DNA of 64,000 bases from positions 1-64,000 of the forward strand of contig RDEW01000064.1 in NCBI GenBank assembly GCA_011109175.1. Direction: 5' to 3'. The notes beneath the pieces were generated by a model. The model worked only from the letters and a program-made list of their open reading frames with translations, was not told the DNA's origin and searched no databases. Shown here one piece after another: positions 1-11,189 of the stretch (position 1 is the stretch's first letter; every line of letters begins with the position of its first letter). A program made the translations under genes and the position numbers. Origin of the DNA: Dicyema japonicum (Eukaryota > Dicyemida > Rhombozoa > Dicyemidae).

Positions 1-389
1 CATTGGATACCTTACTCAGAAGACACCCAATGCCTCCCACATACAAAAGTATAACTATTCCATCCATCGGGATAAATATACATCTGCCGAATACAGTTTA
101 AAAAATAACTGATATAACATCCGAATGCACTTTTAAAAAGAATGTGTTCGGATTAAATAAGGTCGAATTCTTATAGACATATATATAATGAAGACTAACG
201 TCTAAATTAGATGATAGTTGAGATTGTCGTATTATTTTTCACTATTAAATCAGGTAATTTTTATATTTTGATTAATAGCTCCTGAGTATCGTGTAGTAGG
301 TACAATCAAAGTATAAGCAATTAAAGTTATAATTAGAATTTAAAAAAAGTCAAACGTACTACATCTTTGACTACGAAAGGTATATAATG

Positions 390-660
390 ATAATTTCCGG
401 TAGCTTCTACTATTCCATTAACCAAAGGTATGATGAATGCTCATTTTAGTAGCTTCTACTACTCCGTCGACAGCAGGTATGATGAATAGTCATTTTAGTA
501 GCTTCTACTACTCCGTCGACAGCAGGTATGATGAATGGTCATTTCCGCTAGCTTCTACTACTCCGTCGACAGCAGGTATGATGAATGGTCATTTTACTAG
601 CTTCTACTATTCCGTCGACAGCAGGTATGATGAATGGTCATTTTACTAGATTTAACTCAT
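390..660. repeat. 49-bp minisatellite, about five copies
   Basis: The unit starts AGCTTCTACTACTCCGTCGA and recurs at 402, 451, 500, 550 and 599 (spacing 49, 49, 50, 49), ending with TGATGAATGGTCATTTT. Copies at 451, 500, 550 and 599 contain GTCGAC. Degenerate units trail to about 860. The array also reads through as a repetitive 70-codon ORF, which I regard as incidental. Confidence 0.9.
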
Positions 661-1790
661 CCAACAACAGCAGGTATTACGACAAGTAATTTACTTAAGA
701 TACTGCAAATGAATCCGAGAAATGTGTAATGTTTCGTGATATCCATTAGTTGATACTATTCTGCCAAAAGCAGGTATAGTCATGCATGATTCCCAGTCCT
801 TACTACTACTCCAAAAACAACGGTTATAACACCTCTTATAACTTCTACAGCAGGTTAATTTCATGTTAATTTTTTATACAAAATATATTTTCAAAATACT
901 GGTTTAAGTATATTTATGTATAGAAATTCCAACAGAATGTTTATTTATGAATTATATGTAGTGAAAGGGAACAACGATTCCGATTCAAAAAACACAGGTT
1001 TACGATCCAAGAATTTGGAAAAAATTGGTGAAAACGAAAAAACTACCTTTTCTAGTAAATTTAATATCAAATAGATAAATTATTTTATTTAGTGATTCCA
1101 GCGATCATTGTCATTATTCCTGTGGTCTATATTCTGCATAGGAATATTTAAACGAAAAAGAATAATGCTTTATTCAACAAAGTGGTCATTTTCTAAGTTA
1201 ACAGATTTATAATAATTTCAGATTGGAACTTGAATATCCAATTCTAATTTCGTTGATGATTTCGGTTACTAATAACATTACTTCTCTCTGGCTGTTATTA
1301 AAAAGTTAGTGAACTTGCAATTCTCTCGTTTTCATCAAGAGAGGCTTTTCCAATTTTTCATCCGCCTATCAGCTATTGTTAGTAAAATTAAGTACTTTCT
1401 TATTGAACCAATCTCCGAATAAAAATGAGGCCGATTAGAACTGGAAACCTAAATTCTTAGAAATCAACCAAACCTAGAGAGATCAGTCCTAAAAGACTAT
1501 TCGGAAAGCATCAAGGACTATAAACATAAGAATACAAGGTAAACCAATTTGACTGGAATCCCGACGACCTAAATTAAGATTTGCGAAACCTACACATGGA
1601 AATGGAAATTAGACTCAAAATGAACAGAGCTTGTTCACTTTGAGCATAAAACAGGCTGATCACGCGTTTAATTCTACAATTATCATCCTAGTGCCTCGTC
1701 AGTCATCTTCTGCTTCAGATTCCTAACAGACAAAAGATTGCATGTGGTATATTGGTAATATTGCCACTTGGTGAGAATCTTTGGCTCCCT
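660..1790. other. A+T-rich DNA, no gene seen
   Basis: Apart from degenerate minisatellite units to about 860, I see no ORF, RNA gene or repeat I can support. Confidence 0.6.
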
Positions 1791-1794
1791 TAGG

Positions 1795-2136
1795 TTAGGT
1801 AGCATTTGTATTAAATAATTGAAAAATCCGTGATCTAATACTTCCATGATAAGATATTGTCTCTGGCTTCAGCATGTAGGAAGCTCTGTCAGCATCATCA
1901 AAACGTACTTCAAAAATCAATTCATACGTTAGGTCCAGTTCATTAGAGTGATAGAAAACTTTTGATTTTTGCGTGTATATGATTCTAGATGAGTTTGGTG
2001 GAATCGGCATCAACTCGTGTATTTTTAAGTTTTCCAACCACCGATTTGATGCTTTAAAAGTCTTAAAGCGTAATCTATGAGCAATGTTTAAATGTCGCAT
2101 GACATTATGGTTACATTGGTAAGTATGGTCAGTCAA
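1795..2136 (-). pseudogene. Possible CENPB/Tigger-type HTH fragment
   Basis: The 100-residue ORF contains LRFKTFKASNRWLENLKIHE, like the F-x-A-S-x-x-W-L-x-x-F-K core of the second CENPB helix-turn-helix domain in pogo/Tigger transposases. The remaining residues match nothing I know. It could also be a chance ORF. Confidence 0.35.
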
Positions 2137-2499
2137 GGCCGCTTTAAAAAATCACTGACTCTGTTAAACAGAATCGGGTTGCTCATCTCGAAAAAAATAA
2201 TAAAGAGAATTGAGCGTATTTCTTGAAAATCGTATGGGGAAATGCGTTCTCGATTGCGAGACCAGCCAGTGATTTTAACTGTTAATTTTCGTCTTTAATT
2301 CGGCTAACAAATTAAGAAAAAAGTATAAGGGTTAACGATTGTAAAGTTTACTTTAGTGTAACCGTAATGGCATATGTCATTAAACCAAAGGGTCAATAAT
2401 ACGAAGATTACCACCTTTATTAATAAGCGGGCCGCTAACTTGGACAGTTAGAAGTCCATAAAATCATAATTAGGTCAATTTGTGCAACACTCATAGAAA

Positions 2500-2770
2500 C
2501 AATATTTATAGTTATTCTCTTCCATCTTCCTTTGTCGAATGCTAGTGATCTCAATTCGTCCACGTCCCCCGTCTTTAGATTTTTTTCACACGATTTAGAT
2601 TTTTGTTTAATGCAGTCGGACGTGTCAAATTAAGTCGTCCGCGGAAGAGTTTGTCGCAGCTGTCAAAGTAACCTTTCATTGCTTTGTTAGCGGGTGCGCC
2701 CGGGTTCATTCTTAGTACATGCCCAAATAGCCTCCACCAGGCATCTATCACATCTTTGCTGATGTACGAA
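2500..2770 (-). pseudogene. RTE C-terminal fragment
   Basis: The minus strand reads DAWWRLFGHVLRMNPGAPAN, KAMKGYFDSCDKLFRGR and ALNKNLNRVKK, the conserved RTE tail seen at 26643-27528. Confidence 0.7.
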
Positions 2771-3000
2771 CTTTTTTTTTTTTGAAGAAATTAAATAGGT
2801 TTTATTATTAAATGAATAAAAATTAAATTAAGGCATCTGAATGGCCATGCTATTTCCCCTAACAATAGCCAACGAGATATGTTCTCGGAACCAACCAGTC
2901 TCTCGCGGATCCTTGGTCACAGCTTGAATCATGGAGCCGATCTTACGAACCAACTCATCGGCTTGGGGGCCAATGATTCCTGACGTTTCCACCGCGAATC

Positions 3001-4915
3001 AGGACTAACTTCCGGTTACGTCCGCATGGTGGAGGCTCCGCACGGATTCCAGGCCTGATTTTAAGTAAGATAACACTTAGAAAGAGGTACCTGAGGTTCA
3101 AAGCGAGAGCACATATGAGGAGAACCGGATCTTCTACCAGAAGAAGGTAAACTCCTTGAGAAGGGAAATCAGGATGGCGCTCATTGACTTCCAGAGCGAC
3201 AAATGTAGGAGGGCCTGCGAGAGGGTGAACCCGCATGGCCGGACTTCTGGAGTCAGCTGAAGCGCCTGTTGGGCAGAGGGGAAGAGTCATCTGCGCGTAC
3301 CCTGTGTCGTGCGGACGGTTCTAAAACCTCAGAGCCGGCTGAAATAGCGAGCATCTTTGCAGGTAGCTTTAGGGCAGTTACTGCAGTTTCGACCAGAGAA
3401 ATTCGTCGAGTTGACAGCTCGACGAAGTATAGAGGACGTCATCTCTACGGAGAGACGAAAACTGAGCCACTCTCGGGGGAGTCCGAAGATGGCATACATC
3501 ACTGAGGAGGAGGTCCGGGCCGCGATCATAAAATCGAAGAACAACGCACCGGGCCAGGACAAGATCGCCATGGCCCTTTTCAAGAAAGGACCTGGAAGTC
3601 TCTTGGCGACTTTGGTGAGGTTGTACAACGGTAGCTACAGGTTGGGTTACGTTCCTTCGCGTTTGAAGGAGGCGGAACTGGTTTTTGTACGGAAACCAGG
3701 AATACCTCCTAAATATCCGAGTAGGTATCGCCCTATAAGCTTGTTACCTGCCGTTGCTAAAATCTTAGAGAGAGTGATACATTAGAGGTTAACCCAGGAA
3801 TGCATAATAAAAGACACCCTCTCGGACCTTCAGATGGGATTCCGTGAGGGGCGTTCCTGTGGGGACTGCCCTTTGGAGGTTGAGCTCTCAGATTCGTGAA
3901 AGTGGTAAAAAGCATTGCACAACCGCGTTGTTCCTGGATGTGGAAAGGGCGTTCGACTCGGTCTGGCATGACGGCCTCCGTTGCGCCCTTGCAGAAGGAG
4001 GAATATCTCTGGAACTAAGGAGCTGGTTATCAAGCTTCTTAGAGGATCGGATGAACTACGTAAGGTATAAAGGTTGCCGATCTAGTTTGTTTAGATCTAA
4101 CCGGGGAGTTCCACAAGGGTCGGTTCTGAGCCCACCCTTTTTAACATATACATGTCTACACTCCCCCACCCGGCCAATGTGAGGACGGAGATGGCTGTCT
4201 ATGCGGACGACATAGTACTCTGGGATCACTCGTGGGAAACCAGATGTAGCGTGTCGGAGGATTCAAGTAGCTGTCAATGAAATCATACGCTGGTGTGGGA
4301 GCAGAGGACTTAGGCTGAGACCTGAGAAATGCAAGTTGTTAGTTTTTGGCCGCCCTAAGCGGTCTAATAATTTAATACCTAGAGTAACCATCTATGGGTA
4401 CCTATAGAGGTTACTGGGCGGACGAGCTACCTTGGAGTGACATTCAACTCCAAGTGTAGTTTCGAGGAGCACACCGCCCTCGTTAAGAGGCGGGCTGTGC
4501 AAAGACTAGGAGCGTTGAGGGCTTTTCAGCTGAGTCGCGATGCCTGGGCCAAAGTGTTCAACGCCATGGTGCTGCCTATGCTCACTTATGGTGCGCACTC
4601 CTTGTATTGGAGTGAGGAACGCGAAAAGTGCCTCACCAACTTGAGGAAGGTTCGGCGGCGGGCAATACGGTATTCTATAGGATTGTCTTATAGAGCGCCG
4701 CTGCCTGAAAGAGGATATCCGGATTTTAAGGACCCGGAGGAAGTTATTAAAAAGATCTTGAAACTAAATTAAAGAAGGAGGCACGGGGAAGCATCCCATC
4801 AGGGCGTTTTCCATCGTTTCGGGAAAGACCAGCAGGTTCTAACAGGCAATGGTGTCCAGCAGAGGCAAGGGAATTCTTTAATGTCATGTTAAGACAGGAG
4901 TGCCTGGGGAAACGA
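3001..4915 (+). mobile_element. Jockey-like non-LTR RT element, frameshifted
   Basis: RT blocks in order: 3357-3785 (EEEVRAAIIKSKNNAPGQD, YRPISLLPAVAKILERVI), a TAG at 3784, 3844-4182 (ALFLDVERAFDSVWHDGL motif A, GVPQGSVLSP motif B), the YADDIVLW box near 4198-4225 in another frame, and 4437-4772 (YLGVTFNSKCSFEEH, MLTYGAHSLYW). Frameshifts and stops divide it into at least four pieces. It lacks an endonuclease, so it is 5'-truncated. It lies inside the family A element 2830-11110. Confidence 0.8.
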
Positions 4916-4922
4916 CCCGCAC

Positions 4923-5273
4923 TCATTTTGCATGAAAAGGAAGACGAAACGAGGTAGCTATTCTCACAGCCTCATCATCCAACAGGTTTCCAATTTCGGC
5001 AGATGGATAAGCGTTCATCCAGGCCCCCGTCGAGTGATAACTGGCTGTTTTGAGGCAGGCAAGCCTTCTTACATCTTCCGTCTTTTCAAGGGACTCTTTC
5101 TTCTTTTCGAAGACACAAAACAAATAGGACTTTTGCTTATCACAATTGGCCGGAGCATTCAGGTACAAATTCATCCATTCATCCCAGGCTCCCGACGGCG
5201 TTAGCGGTACGTTTAGTCCGGAAGTAGAGTGAAGGACCGTATCCACTAAACGCCTTGACGAGCCGAACAAAGA
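4923..5273 (-). pseudogene. Family A RT segment after MULE insertion
   Basis: It continues from LGAYL on the other side of the MULE: SSRRLVDTVL, SGAWDEWMNLYLNAPANCDK, then RLACLKTASYHSTGAWMNAY and LLDDEAVRIATSFRL. The equivalent stretch in the copy at 32372-32722 reads RLACLVSAANHGSKAWLDAL and LLDDDCIRIGIAQRL. It ends where the jockey-like element begins. Confidence 0.75.
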
Positions 5274-5281
5274 TAAATAGG

Positions 5282-5480
5282 GGTTCTAGGTAAATTCATC
5301 GCCGGTAAATTCATCGCTGGTAATTCATCGCGAGGTAAATTCATCGCCGGTAAATTCATCGCCGGTTAATTCAGACGACCACGTGGGTTCTTGAAAGAAG
5401 TGGTCGAAATTTTGATTTTTTATATTATCATTAAAATGTAATTTTGGAGATTAATTTGACGATATGAGTCACGTGGCCAG
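5282..5480. repeat. MULE left terminal inverted repeat with 15-bp tandem units
   Basis: About six copies of a 15-bp unit (CGGTAAATTCATCGC and variants) occupy 5288-5372. A single copy is present at the right end. Inward lie CCACGTGGG (5388) and the A+T-rich block shared with the right arm. A second CACGTG is at 5469. Confidence 0.85.
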
Positions 5481-5806
5481 ATCCCCAAGATAGAAGAAAT
5501 TTGAAAACCTCAATTCTCCAAATAGTGTTAAATTTTAATCAACGATGTGCACCACACGTGTGTGTATTGGTTAAAGTGATAGAAAAATTATTGATTATCT
5601 TACTGATTATTGATTAATAACTAGGGCAATTTAAGTGCTAAAATGCTATTTTTATTATTTATACTTTTTTAAATATACGATTGAATTTGGAATAATTATT
5701 TTTTAATTTTGTTTAAAAAAACATACATTATAAATGCTATAAGTGCTATTTTTAATTTTAAATGCTAATTTTTGTTTAACTGCTAATTTAAATTGCAGTT
5801 AATAAT

Positions 5807-6460
5807 GTGTTTACGGATTCCGAAATTCGCGGAGCACTCCTTCGGCTGAATAACAACAGAGCAACTGGCTATGACAATATTTGTAAGGAGTTGTTAAAAT
5901 ACGCACCAACCCAGCTAGCAGAAAAGATAACTTTCATATTCAACAAGATATTCAGGACTCATTGTTCAATTGACATCGCGATGGGAGTTTTACTTCCTTT
6001 ACAAAAACCTGGCAAACCTGCAGGTCCAATTGAAAATTTCAAGGCGATCGTGCATTTGACCACTTTGCGAAAAACATTGTCGATTACAACATGTTTTTCG
6101 AAAAGATGTGGAGTATTTGGACTCGCAGAAAACTTATCTCCTTAAATCTTCGGATGCGCTTATATAGCGCGTTCATACAACCAGTCCTATTATATAACTC
6201 GGGAACATGGGGAACATCAAAAACGGACCGTGAATGATAGACACATTTCATAGAAATCAATTGATAAAAATTGCGGGAACTAAATGGCCACAGATTATCA
6301 AAAAAGACACTCTCTACAAATTATGTACATGCAAACCGATAAGCAGAGAAGTAATTACCTCACGCTGGCTACTTATCGGACATGTTCTGAGAATGGACGA
6401 AGTGATTCCTTGCAATCAAATGATGGAAGATTACTATTATACAAGGACTACATTTTGATA
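5807..6460 (+). pseudogene. RTE-type RT remnant inside the MULE
   Basis: The first part (5807-6110) is the RT entry region: EIRGALLRLNNNRATGYDNI, LLKYAPTQLAEKI, GVLLPLQKPGKPAGPIENF. It is joined directly to the C-terminal region (6130-6460): MRLYSAFIQPVLLYNSGTW, FHRNQLIKIAGTKWP, SRWLLIGHVLRMD. The palm with YADD is missing. Insertion before or capture by the MULE are both possible. Confidence 0.75.
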
Positions 6461-6744
6461 ATGACAAGGCAAATATCAAATATTATATAAATAAAAGAAT
6501 GGAGGAAAATGGATTTAAACTTATTATTGAAATGACTGAACCAAAAATTAGCTAACAAGATTATTTTTCTCTTTCACGCTGTCAGGCATCCTATGCATCT
6601 GTTGAAAGAGCAATTAAAATGCTAAAAAATATTTTAAAAAAAAGATAGGAACTTCCATCCAGACAATATCAGGCATTAACTTTTATTATATTACAATAAA
6701 TAAAATTGAAAAAATCCCATTTTTAAGTGATGAAAGGACATTTA

Positions 6745-7212
6745 AACAATAGAAGTCAGGTAGTTGCCGCCCTCACTGCGTGGCTGTTCCCTCTCAAAAT
6801 TGCGAGCGAAATTCGCTCAAATAGCCAGCGGCGTTCACGGAGATCTCCAGTGCATGAGGTGATCCGGTTTTCAAGACGTCCGAGAAACTCGAGTATAGAG
6901 GGGGAGTAGGATCCGGAAGTCTCCATAGCAAGGGGAACAAATTTGACATCATCGGGAAGGTCGACGTATTTAACAAGTTTGGCCTTCTCCGCCTTTACGG
7001 ATGCTGAACAGGCCCTTGTAGCACTCTCGTGAAGATTTTTCTGGGCGAACGTGTCTGTACATGTCACATCCCAAACCAGTGGTTTCCCGGCCTCAAATAG
7101 AAATATGGTCATCCCGTCCGGTCGTTTCCCGTCACTTCTGCATAACCCGACCGGTTCAAGAATGGCCGAGTATCCAGCGGCATCCATAGCTCGCCTGACA
7201 ATTTCATTCTTC
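6745..7212 (-). pseudogene. Family A C-terminal (RLE-like) fragment inside the MULE
   Basis: It reads MDAAGYSAILEPVGL, then KRPDGMTIF, an acidic block KPLVWDVTCTDTF, KYVDLPDDVKFVPLAMETSG and ERISLAILRGNS. The PD...D-x-T arrangement resembles the restriction-like endonuclease of R2-type retrotransposons. No stop occurs in 140 codons. It could be a 5'-truncated insertion or a fragment picked up by the MULE. Confidence 0.7.
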
Positions 7213-7471
7213 CAAATAAAATTTAAATGTTATATTTTATTATTTTAAGTTATAGATTTGACAAATTTAAATGCTAGATTTTATAATTTTAAGTGCTAAC
7301 TTTTTTAATTATAATTTTTGTGATTTTTTAGCGCTAAAAAAATTTTTTTAAGTGCTAGAAACAACTTGCCCTATTAATAACAAAGGTCAAACTTTAAGTG
7401 AATATTTATGATAATATAATTTTTAGAAAACAAGTTTATGACAATTATTAACAAAAACATTGTGTTAATTT

Positions 7472-8542
7472 CTAAAATGCTAAATTATAGGCAATGCTTT
7501 TTAAATAGTCAAGAATTTCGCGATTGTCAAAGTCATTTACAATGCGTTGAATTCTTAAAGCATTATCTCTGTATTTTTTCTTTTGTGTAGGACCTTCCCC
7601 ACCAGCAATATACTGTTCAATTTTAATTTCATTTCTTGCTTGTTCTTTCTTCAAAACGTCAATAAACTTCCAAATCGTAGGATGACACGCTCCAATTAAA
7701 GAATTAAAAGAATGATGCCATCCTTCGCAAGAGTTATTCGTTTTAGGCCCAGCAACTCTCGCTGCTTCAAAACAATTCCACAATTCATGGGCAAAACGTG
7801 GACAATGACGTACTTGACGGCGTCCTATCCAAATATCTTCTACATAATCCAGTACAGGTTGAGCTTCTTCTGGGAAACTGTTGTAATCGCACAAATGTTC
7901 AAAATAATGAACAACGTGTAATGTTGGGACAAATGTATATAATTGATTAAACAAATATGGGACTGTCTAAAAAGTACCATCCGCATACAAAAAGTTTGTA
8001 GTGGAAAGCAAATTTAGATTTTTTCTCGTTGTAAAAATTATTGTTCTGTTAACACTGTCTTCACTATCAAACAATAGAAAAAGTTCATTGGCATAAGAGT
8101 ATCTGTATTCTGAAGGTATTCTTAACTGGTCTATGTTAAGTGGATTAGGAGGGGCTTGATCTTTTGTATTTCTTGAATTTCTAATGTTTCTTTTAATTAA
8201 AGAAGCTATGGGTAGTCGGGCAGACACCTTCAGTGGCAAACCCACACACACTTCAGTCGTAATAATATGTGGATTATCTTGTGATGCAAGAGCTCTTCTT
8301 TTTATTTCTTGAGTAATTCTCTTTGATTCGACATATGCAGCATCACCAGCATGATTGTGTTCGTTGACTCTTTTAATAATGATGTCTCCCTTGGTGTGTA
8401 CTCTCGCTTTACATTTAATTTTGTAGTAGGATTCACATTTCCATAATGTGACTTCGCCATTAAATTTTTCAAAACAGTAAATGTATCCATCTTCAAAAAG
8501 TTTTCTCTTAATTCTATCACTCATTACAAATTGCAAAGCCAT
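7472..8542 (-). pseudogene. FLYWCH-type MULE transposase, DDE core deleted
   Basis: The N-terminal part (8542 to 7970) has a FLYWCH-like zinc-binding domain: Y-x-C-F-x-K, WKCESYYKIKCKARVHT and the EHNH pair. It ends at LYADGTF, the start of the MULE transposase core. An in-frame TAG (7967-7969) follows, then TVPYLFNQLYTFV, as expected next in the core. The sequence then jumps to the C-terminal MULE region (FPEEAQPVLDYVEDIWIG, NNSCEGWHHSFNSLIGACHP, FIDVLKKEQ). Roughly 100 residues holding the second and third catalytic acids are missing. The transposase is therefore dead by deletion and nonsense. It lies between the two TIRs at 5282 and 9185. Confidence 0.8.
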
Positions 8543-9029
8543 GCTGTCAAGATATAAGAAATTAGCGAAAAAATATCACTTTATAGTAATCAATTATGAT
8601 AATGACGATAAAGTACAAAAGAATTCAAGGGCATTATCACCACATTACAAATGAATTCAAGGACATTATCACCAGATTATAAGCTACTTTATCAGTTAAA
8701 AGAAATACAATTACATGCAACCATTACTCTTGTGTTTAAGATAGAGATGAATACTGTCCTCAGCACTAAAGAAAACTGGCAATTTTATGTTTCAATCGTC
8801 GTATATAGATGAATACTGACAGAGTTATTTATTTTATTATTTGTAAGCCACAGGCGTACAATCTTTGGTAAGCCTAGCAAAAACAGTCATTGGTAATTAA
8901 TCCAAGGAGGGAACGCTAAAGAGAACGTCTGCTTGTGACAACTAAATTGATCCCGCCAATAATACATGGCAGGCATACGTCAACTTCTGAAGAGAGGTGA
9001 AAAAATAGGTCCTCTCTCTTCAGTTTTCA

Positions 9030-9185
9030 TAGGTCCTACCGTCACGGATACGTGACTCCTATCGCCGAATAATCTCCAAAATCGCAATTTAACTATAATA
9101 TAAAAAATCAAAATTTCAACCTCTTCTATCTAGAAACCAGCCCACGTGGTTCTTTGATTTAACTGGGATGAATTTACCGGTTACC
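9030..9185. repeat. MULE right terminal inverted repeat
   Basis: The reverse complement of this arm aligns with 5282-5480: terminal GGT..GGTAAATTC, CCACGTGGG, the A+T-rich block, then ATTTTGGAGATTA and GAGTCACGT. It is followed by the target duplication TAAATAGG at 9186-9193. Confidence 0.85.
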
Positions 9186-9193
9186 TAAATAGG

Positions 9194-9515
9194 CGCCCAA
9201 AGCAACGTCCGAAGGAAGAGAAAGACCCAAACCACCGTAGGCTACAGGGAGTGAGGCCTGTAACCATCCGAAATCATCAAAACAAACATTAAGAATGGAC
9301 CCCATCGTCGACCGGATATCCATATCAATTAACGATAGAAGGTTTTTTTCGGCGTAGCATGGAGATCCCCGTAGAATAAAAAGGAGTTTTGTGAGAAGGA
9401 GACAATTCTTCAGCATAAAAAAGGCGACATGACGGTCCAAAAAACTCATCCTGTCGGCATACTGACGTAAATTAGTCCTCTTGCCTTCCAATAACTCCCT
9501 CACCCGGTTTACCAA
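9194..9515 (-). pseudogene. Family A RT thumb/connection segment
   Basis: This segment contains LRQYADRMSFLDRHVAFFML and LLFILRGSPCYAEKNLL, then AYGGLGLSLPSDVALGAYL, where the MULE insertion cuts in. The same order occurs in the copy at 32735-33346 (LLDGHTAFFLLKNSIGLPKL, RCSPCF). Confidence 0.75.
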
Positions 9516-9692
9516 AATCCCACACCCAAGGAAGTCGAGAGAATCAATGAGTCTCCCTAACCCCTGGGATGATATTGCAGAGTTTTCTATGAAAAAGGTA
9601 GAATGAATCGGAACTCAAATTCAGATTAATTGCTTCACACTTTTCATTGTTAAATTCCAGACCGATTTTTCCACACACACGTCTGATCGATG

Positions 9693-10748
9693 TCAGGGAT
9701 CAACTTTGGTAAGAATATCATCGGGACTTCCACCGAGAATACAATCGTCCAGATACCAGACGTTTAGTGGAGTGCAACGGTCCTGGGCAATATGGTCGAT
9801 AGACAAGGAAAATAGAAGAGGACCGAGTGGGTTCTCCTGTTGAACTCCGGATCCTGACGAAATAATTCCACTGCCAAAAACAAGAGGGGATGGATCCGAA
9901 TACGCGAGATATACAAAGGGATAAATCTGAGGAATCCTCCTCCTACAGGTATCAAGGACGGTGTCCCTTCTGACTGAATTGAAGGCATTCCGGAGCTCCA
10001 ATTTGAATAAAACTCTGTCCTCAACATTCAATTCAGCCGATTGTGACGCAAATTCTCTCACTGCGTGGATCCCAGCTTCACAGCCGCCATTGATTCCGAC
10101 ACCAAGCTGCGAAGGACAAAATTCGGCTGAAATTCGGGAGATAACAAAACGACAAGCCATTTTTGCGGATAAACGTTGAAATACGTTTCCAATTGCAATG
10201 GGGCGAATACCACCATCTTTCTTTCCGAGGCCCGTTAGATTCGCCGAAAAGAGGAGATTCCGACCAAAATCGGAAACGTTTCCGGAAAGCATGCGAGCTA
10301 CGAGATCCCGGGTTTGCTCCAAGAGTAGCGATCCAGGCCTGCCGATAGAATGGGACACCAGGTCTGATAGATGTTCAGGTTTGAGACCGTCAACTCCTCC
10401 ACTGCTACTTCTTCGGAAAGAACGAAGAGCGTTGTAAATGGCTGAAGTGGAAATATCATGCATAGATTGTTCTGGACGAACAGGTTTACAAAAGTCTTCT
10501 GGTTCTTGAGGATGTTTCTGTCCCAATATACAGAGTGTCTCCTGAGTGGCTTTCACCGGGTCAGAATCCGTACAAACAGTTCGAACTGCAGCAGTAATAT
10601 CGCCCTCCATTAATTTCCTCCTGACACGAGAGCGAAGCCTCTCAGGAGCCATACTAAACTGTTTGGAATTGGACTTTGGAAAGTAATCAACTGGGGAAAC
10701 AAATAAATCTTCAGCCAGGGACTCCCATGAATCCATAAAGGCACTCAC
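9693..10748 (-). pseudogene. Family A reverse transcriptase, palm intact
   Basis: 351 residues read without interruption. In order: finger region with SSSGGVDGLKPEHL, GGIRPIAIGNVFQRLSAKMA, SQLGVGINGGCEAGIHAVRE, motif A FKLELRNAFNSV, motif B SGVQQENPLGPLLF and the YLDD box in WYLDDCILGG. The usual G-x-x-QGxP of motif B reads QQENP, so the conserved G is replaced. Motif A has E-L-R where many RTs have D-x-x, so the first catalytic acid may be altered. It connects through a frame break to 9515-9194 and is part of the interrupted element 2830-11110. Confidence 0.75.
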
Positions 10749-11189
10749 GCGTTTCTTCAGGACATGGATAGAGAGGGTTTTCGAGAAGATGGGGCAGGCT
10801 TACGCTCTAACCCTATAGCCAGGACAGGGAAAAAGAAAAGAACCATCCAATCCTTTTTTGAGCCATTGGACACAGCTTTCTCAATGCAAGAAGAAAGGGC
10901 AGAAGCAATTGAGATCCGGGAAGCCTTGGGGATCCTGACAGGGATAATCTTCCTTTGTCGCGTGTTTGATAATAATACCAGAAAATCCACCGAGACATGG
11001 CTTCCAAAAGGTCTGATACAGATGATGATGACACAAAATGATCATGAGGTTCAATTTTAGTGAGTTCCAGACGGCAAGACCGGCACGACTACGATGGAAG
11101 TGATCGAGCAAAAAAAATGTACGAACGAAAACACTAGTTATAAATACCAGTGGTTGATATTCTACGTGGCCAATCCATTCCGATAAGCT

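Larger units (their letters stand above)
5282..9185. mobile_element. Complete MULE DNA transposon with TIRs and 8-bp target duplication
   Basis: The left end (5282 to about 5480) and the reverse complement of the right end (9185 to about 9030) share the terminal motif GGTAAATTC, a CCACGTGG palindrome, a perfect A+T-rich block (5406-5428 against 9118-9096), the segment ATTTTGGAGATTA and GAGTCACGT. The left arm is longer because it carries an array of a 15-bp unit. The element is bounded on both sides by TAAATAGG (5274-5281 and 9186-9193), the 8-10 bp duplication typical of Mutator-like elements. Inside are a FLYWCH/MULE transposase (7472-8542, minus), an RTE scrap (5807-6460) and a family A 3' piece (6745-7212). 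It sits inside a family A retrotransposon, whose reading frame continues across the insertion point. Confidence 0.85.
2830..11110 (-). mobile_element. Family A retrotransposon (PHD, RT, restriction-like endonuclease), interrupted twice
   Basis: Pieces in minus-strand order: N-terminal region (11110-10757), RT (10748-9693), thumb (9515-9194), then after the MULE insertion the domain at 5273-4923, and finally the extreme C-terminus at 3000-2835 (ETSGIIGPQADEL, ISLAIVRGNSMA). The MULE separates LGAYL from SLFGSSRRLVD, and removing it with one target copy keeps the frame. The jockey-like element at 3001-4915 lies between the thumb-side domain and the C-terminus, where the endonuclease segment is missing. 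The RT has FKLELRNAFNS (motif A), QQENPLGPLLFSL (motif B) and WYLDDCILGG (motif C). It is classed here only as a non-LTR-like RT with an RLE-like tail. Confidence 0.75.

Noticed and set aside
437-649. Repetitive 70-codon ORF
   Set aside because: It is a by-product of the 49-bp tandem repeat. The unit length is not a multiple of three, so the frame is not conserved between units.
390-660. CRISPR array
   Set aside because: Units are near-identical end to end with no unique spacers, and the setting is eukaryotic.
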